A stretch of 64,000 nt of DNA from Polyangia bacterium (GTDB lineage Bacteria > Myxococcota_A > Polyangia > Nannocystales > Nannocystaceae): positions 124,001 to 188,000 of the forward strand of contig JAUIKS010000016.1 in the NCBI GenBank assembly GCA_030430565.1, in the 5' to 3' direction. Every line of letters begins with the position of its first letter. Within the stretch, counting starts at the first letter, position 1. Shown piece after piece: positions 61,550-64,000 of this stretch. The position numbers and the translations under genes are program-made. The notes under the pieces were generated by a model. It did no database searches. It saw only the letters and a list, made by a program, of their open reading frames with translations, and was not told the DNA's origin.

Positions 61550-62794
61550 ATGCAGCGAATTGCGATCGTCGGCGGCGGTCAGTCCGGTCTCCAGCTCGCG
61601 CTCGGTCTACTGCAGCGCGGCTACAAGGTCACCGTGGTCACCGACCGCAGCGGCGAGGACATCGCCGCCGGGCGCGTGATGTCGAGCCAGTGCATGTTCC
61701 ACACCGCGCTCGAGTACGAGCGCGAGCTCGGGCTGAATTTTTGGGAGCAAGACGGGCCGTACGTCGAGGGCATGTCGGTGAGCATCGCCGGGCCCGACGG
61801 CTCGCGCCCGGTGCACTGGGCCGCGCGCCTCGAGAAGCCCGCGCAGGCCATCGACCAGCGCGTCAAGTACCCCGGCTGGATGAAGGAGCTCGAGCGCCGC
61901 GGCGGGGCGTTGGTGCTCGAGACGTGCACGCGCGCGCGGCTCGAGTCGCTCGCGGCGGAGCACGACCTGGTCGTCGTCGCCACGGGTAAAGGTGACCTCA
62001 AAGACCTGTTCAAGAAGGACCCCGAGCGCTCGCCGCACGGCCAGCCGATGCGCGCGCTGGCGCTGACCTACGTCAAGAAGATGACGCCGCGCCCCGAGTT
62101 CACGGCGGTCAATTTCAACATCATCCCGGGCGTCGGCGAGTACTTCGTGTTCCCCTCGCTGACGACCACGGGCGCGTGCGAGATCATGGTCTTCGAGGGG
62201 ATCCCCGGCGGGCCGATGGACTGCTGGGGCGACGTGAAGACGCCCGCCGAGCACCTGGCGAAGAGCCGCTGGATCCTCGACACCTTCGTCCCCTGGGAGG
62301 GCGCGCGCTGCCGCGAGGTCGAGCTCACCGACGACCTGGGGGTGCTGCGCGGCCGCTTCGCGCCGGTGGTGCGCGAGCCGATCGCGCGCTTGCCCTCGGG
62401 CGCCACGATCCTGGGGATGGCCGACGCGGTCTGTCTCAATGATCCGATCACGGGTCAGGGCTCGAACAACGCGAGCAAAGCCGCGCACGCCTACCTGCAC
62501 GCGATCCTGGAGCGCGCCGAGGGCTCGCTGACCGACGAGGACTGGATGCGCGCGACCTTTGAGCGGGCGTGGGAGGGCGAGGGGGTCGGCGCCGCGACGG
62601 TCTGGACGAACGCGCTGCTGCTGCCGCCGCCGCCGCACGTGCTCGAGCTGTTCGGCGCCGCCAACAGCCTCAACGGCATCGCGTCGCGCTTCACCAACGC
62701 CTTCAACGACCCCCGCGACTTCGGCAGCTGGTTCCTGGATCCGGCGGGCGCGAAGGGCTTCATCGCCGAGCAGCGGGGCGCGGCCGCGGGCTGA
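61550..62794 (+). CDS. styrene/indole monooxygenase-like FAD-dependent oxygenase (StyA family)
   Basis: The 414-residue protein has the length of StyA. It has the FAD motif IVGGGQSGLQLALGLLQRG, then VVTDRSGEDIAAGRV, with the ATP-style TDR seen in StyA; HDLVVVATGKG near residue 140; and ADAVCLNDPITGQGSNNASKAAHAYL near residue 290, like the StyA LGDIQATVDPVLGQGANMAS. Two-component StyA enzymes epoxidise styrene or indole using FADH2 from reductase StyB. No flavin reductase is in the window. The divergent SDR at 60499 starts about 260 bases away and might share a promoter region. Confidence 0.8.
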   Translation: MQRIAIVGGGQSGLQLALGLLQRGYKVTVVTDRSGEDIAAGRVMSSQCMFHTALEYERELGLNFWEQDGPYVEGMSVSIAGPDGSRPVHWAARLEKPAQAIDQRVKYPGWMKELERRGGALVLETCTRARLESLAAEHDLVVVATGKGDLKDLFKKDPERSPHGQPMRALALTYVKKMTPRPEFTAVNFNIIPGVGEYFVFPSLTTTGACEIMVFEGIPGGPMDCWGDVKTPAEHLAKSRWILDTFVPWEGARCREVELTDDLGVLRGRFAPVVREPIARLPSGATILGMADAVCLNDPITGQGSNNASKAAHAYLHAILERAEGSLTDEDWMRATFERAWEGEGVGAATVWTNALLLPPPPHVLELFGAANSLNGIASRFTNAFNDPRDFGSWFLDPAGAKGFIAEQRGAAAG

Positions 62795-62856
62795 GCCGGG
62801 GCGCGGGAGCGACGTCTCTAGACTCGTTCGTCGTCGCTTGCTAGCGTCGCGTCTCG

Positions 62857-63993
62857 ATGGCGAGCGCGCGACGAACCGTGGAGCTGCTGAGCGCGATGGC
62901 CTTGGCGAGCGCCGGCACGGCGCTGATCCTCGGCTGGCCGGGCGCCGCGTCGACGCCCGCGGACGCGCGCGAGGTCGCGGAGGTCGCGGAGGTGGATGTC
63001 GATGTCGATGTCGACGTCGCGGTCGATGTCGAGCTCGAGGTTGAGGCCGACGTCGACGCGTCGCGCTCCGCGTGCGCGTGGGACCCCGTGCGCGCGCTCG
63101 GCTACGTCCCGGTGGGGCCGTCGCGCGTGGTCACGGCGGCGGCGCGGCCGGTGTCGGTGCCGCTGACCCTCGAGCCAGATCCGCGCGCGTGCCACGAGCT
63201 GAGGGAGGGCCGCTGCGCCGCCGGCTGCTTCGAGATCATGGCGACGCGCTGCGACGGCGCGGTCGGGCCGTTGACGGTGGAGGTCACGCCCGCCGGCGAG
63301 CCCGATGACGTCATCGCGGCGAGCCTCGAGCCGGGCGCGAGCGCGGCCGCGGGCTTCTGCTACGGCTTCCCCTTGGGTCAGGCGGGTCGTATGGACGTCG
63401 TGGCGCGCGTGACGACGTCGCGCGGTCAGGGGCCCATCTCGATCGCGGCGTGGCGGCACCGCGATCCAGACCTCGGCGCGGGCGGCGAGCCCACGGCGAC
63501 GCTGCGGCTGCCGTCGCTCGGGACCCCGCAGGCCGAGCTGCTCGCGCGCTTCCCCCGGTGCGCGGAGGAGTGGGACGCCGAGGCCATGAGCTGCCGATTT
63601 CACGGGGCGGTGGGGAGCTTCCCCTTGAGCCAGATCTGCGAGGACGGCTGCAGCTGGTGGACCTATCGCGTCGAGGCGGGGGCGCTCGCGGCCGTCGAGC
63701 TCAAGCGCGAGATCGCGGATGTCGACGAGGAGCTCTTCGGGCGCTTCGCCGACGAGGCCGGGCAGATCGCGGCGCTGATCGATCGGCGCTACGGAGCGCT
63801 CTCGCGGCCCGAGGAGCTGGGGACCTGGGCGGAGGTCGAGGCGCGCTCGCACGAGGGCCGGTACGTCGACGTGCCGCTCCAGCGCCGCGTCTGGGCCCGC
63901 CCAGACGCGCGCACGAGCTGGGAGCTGGACGGCGTCGCGGGTCACCACGCGGTCGCGCGTCTGCGCGTCACCGTCACGCGGCCGGCCGAGTGA
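62857..63993 (+). CDS. exported protein of unknown function with Val-Asp repeat
   Basis: The 378-residue protein has an N-terminal signal or anchor (about 8-27). A short repetitive segment follows (about 40-68) of alternating Val and Asp/Glu, then a Cys-containing globular region (CHELREGRCAAGCFEIMATRC; SCRFHGAVG; ICEDGCSWW). The Cys spacing suggests disulfides and a periplasmic or surface location. No family was recognised. It is complete, with the stop at 63991-63993, and lies 62 nt after the StyA-like gene. Confidence 0.65.
   Translation: MASARRTVELLSAMALASAGTALILGWPGAASTPADAREVAEVAEVDVDVDVDVAVDVELEVEADVDASRSACAWDPVRALGYVPVGPSRVVTAAARPVSVPLTLEPDPRACHELREGRCAAGCFEIMATRCDGAVGPLTVEVTPAGEPDDVIAASLEPGASAAAGFCYGFPLGQAGRMDVVARVTTSRGQGPISIAAWRHRDPDLGAGGEPTATLRLPSLGTPQAELLARFPRCAEEWDAEAMSCRFHGAVGSFPLSQICEDGCSWWTYRVEAGALAAVELKREIADVDEELFGRFADEAGQIAALIDRRYGALSRPEELGTWAEVEARSHEGRYVDVPLQRRVWARPDARTSWELDGVAGHHAVARLRVTVTRPAE
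62985..63058. repeat. degenerate hexanucleotide repeat encoding Val-Asp/Glu pairs
   Basis: Several copies of GATGTC or variants (GACGTC, GGTCGA, GAGGTT) encode an acidic Val-rich stretch. It is analogous to the Gly-Asp repeat at 32.7 kb but shorter. Confidence 0.7.
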
Positions 63994-64000
63994 CGTCGCG

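Noticed and set aside
1..64000. tRNA and rRNA genes
   Set aside because: No clover-leaf with a T-loop (GGTTCRA) or rRNA-like segment was recognised by eye on either strand; a covariance-model scan would be needed to exclude them.

Overview
The window is about 64 kb of very GC-rich chromosomal DNA with dense genes on both strands. The gene content suggests a myxobacterium, most likely of the Nannocystaceae type. Supporting signs are lipoproteins with Ser/Thr/Asp-rich linkers and a long Gly-Asp repeat, MopE-type Cys/Asp metal-binding repeats, several Ser/Thr kinase-TPR proteins, a giant Ser/Thr kinase-ATPase-histidine kinase, a membrane-linked ECF sigma factor, and a MYXO-CTERM-like tail. This placement is inference; no rRNA or tRNA gene was recognised. 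GTG and TTG starts and 4-nt ATGA/GTGA stop-start overlaps are frequent.

Layout. 0-11 kb: the end of an RND metal-efflux pump, two exported proteins, a Ser/Thr kinase with kinesin-light-chain-like TPRs, small lipoprotein and zinc-ribbon genes, a membrane-ECF sigma fusion, and a CPBP protease. 11-15 kb (minus): an Mla/Mce-type lipid-transport operon (MCE protein, TPR lipoprotein, MlaE permease, MlaF-like ATPase) whose ATPase has lost its catalytic motifs. 15-22 kb: an unknown protein, a BKACE enzyme, then a DUF3626 gene paired with an ankyrin-repeat protein that ends in a NusG-type KOW domain. 22-28 kb (minus): four genes resembling the acyclic terpene utilisation set (AtuB, AtuC, AtuE, AtuF), with leucine-type liu as the alternative. 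28-31.8 kb: an SCP2 protein, ComM, and a CrtI/retinol-saturase-like oxidoreductase.

31.8-36.2 kb: a divergent cluster. A MerR regulator and a lipoprotein alpha/beta hydrolase face an amidohydrolase lipoprotein, an outer-membrane-type protein and a small lipoprotein across a perfect palindrome that fits overlapping promoters. 36-42.6 kb: an FG-GAP lipoprotein, a TPR protein, a DUF3592-like protein and a second CrtI-like oxidoreductase. 43-50.5 kb: a pseudokinase-TPR protein, an orphan adenine-N6 DNA methyltransferase, a small methyltransferase, a Cys-poor DksA-like protein and a C-type-lectin lipoprotein. 50.7-53.8 kb: a two-gene ATPase plus TPR cassette with a lower-GC 3' part, the best candidate for an undescribed mobile or defence system. 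53.8-64 kb: an NBR1-type Ig lipoprotein, the 1757-residue hybrid kinase, an SDR, a StyA-like flavin monooxygenase and an exported protein.

Non-coding structure is also informative. At two convergent gene junctions (21.7-22.1 kb and 38.9-39.3 kb) the gene-end/spacer/gene-end DNA has been tandemly duplicated and has since diverged. Two short elements with 14-bp terminal inverted repeats (25.0 and 36.2 kb) look like MITEs or fold-back elements.
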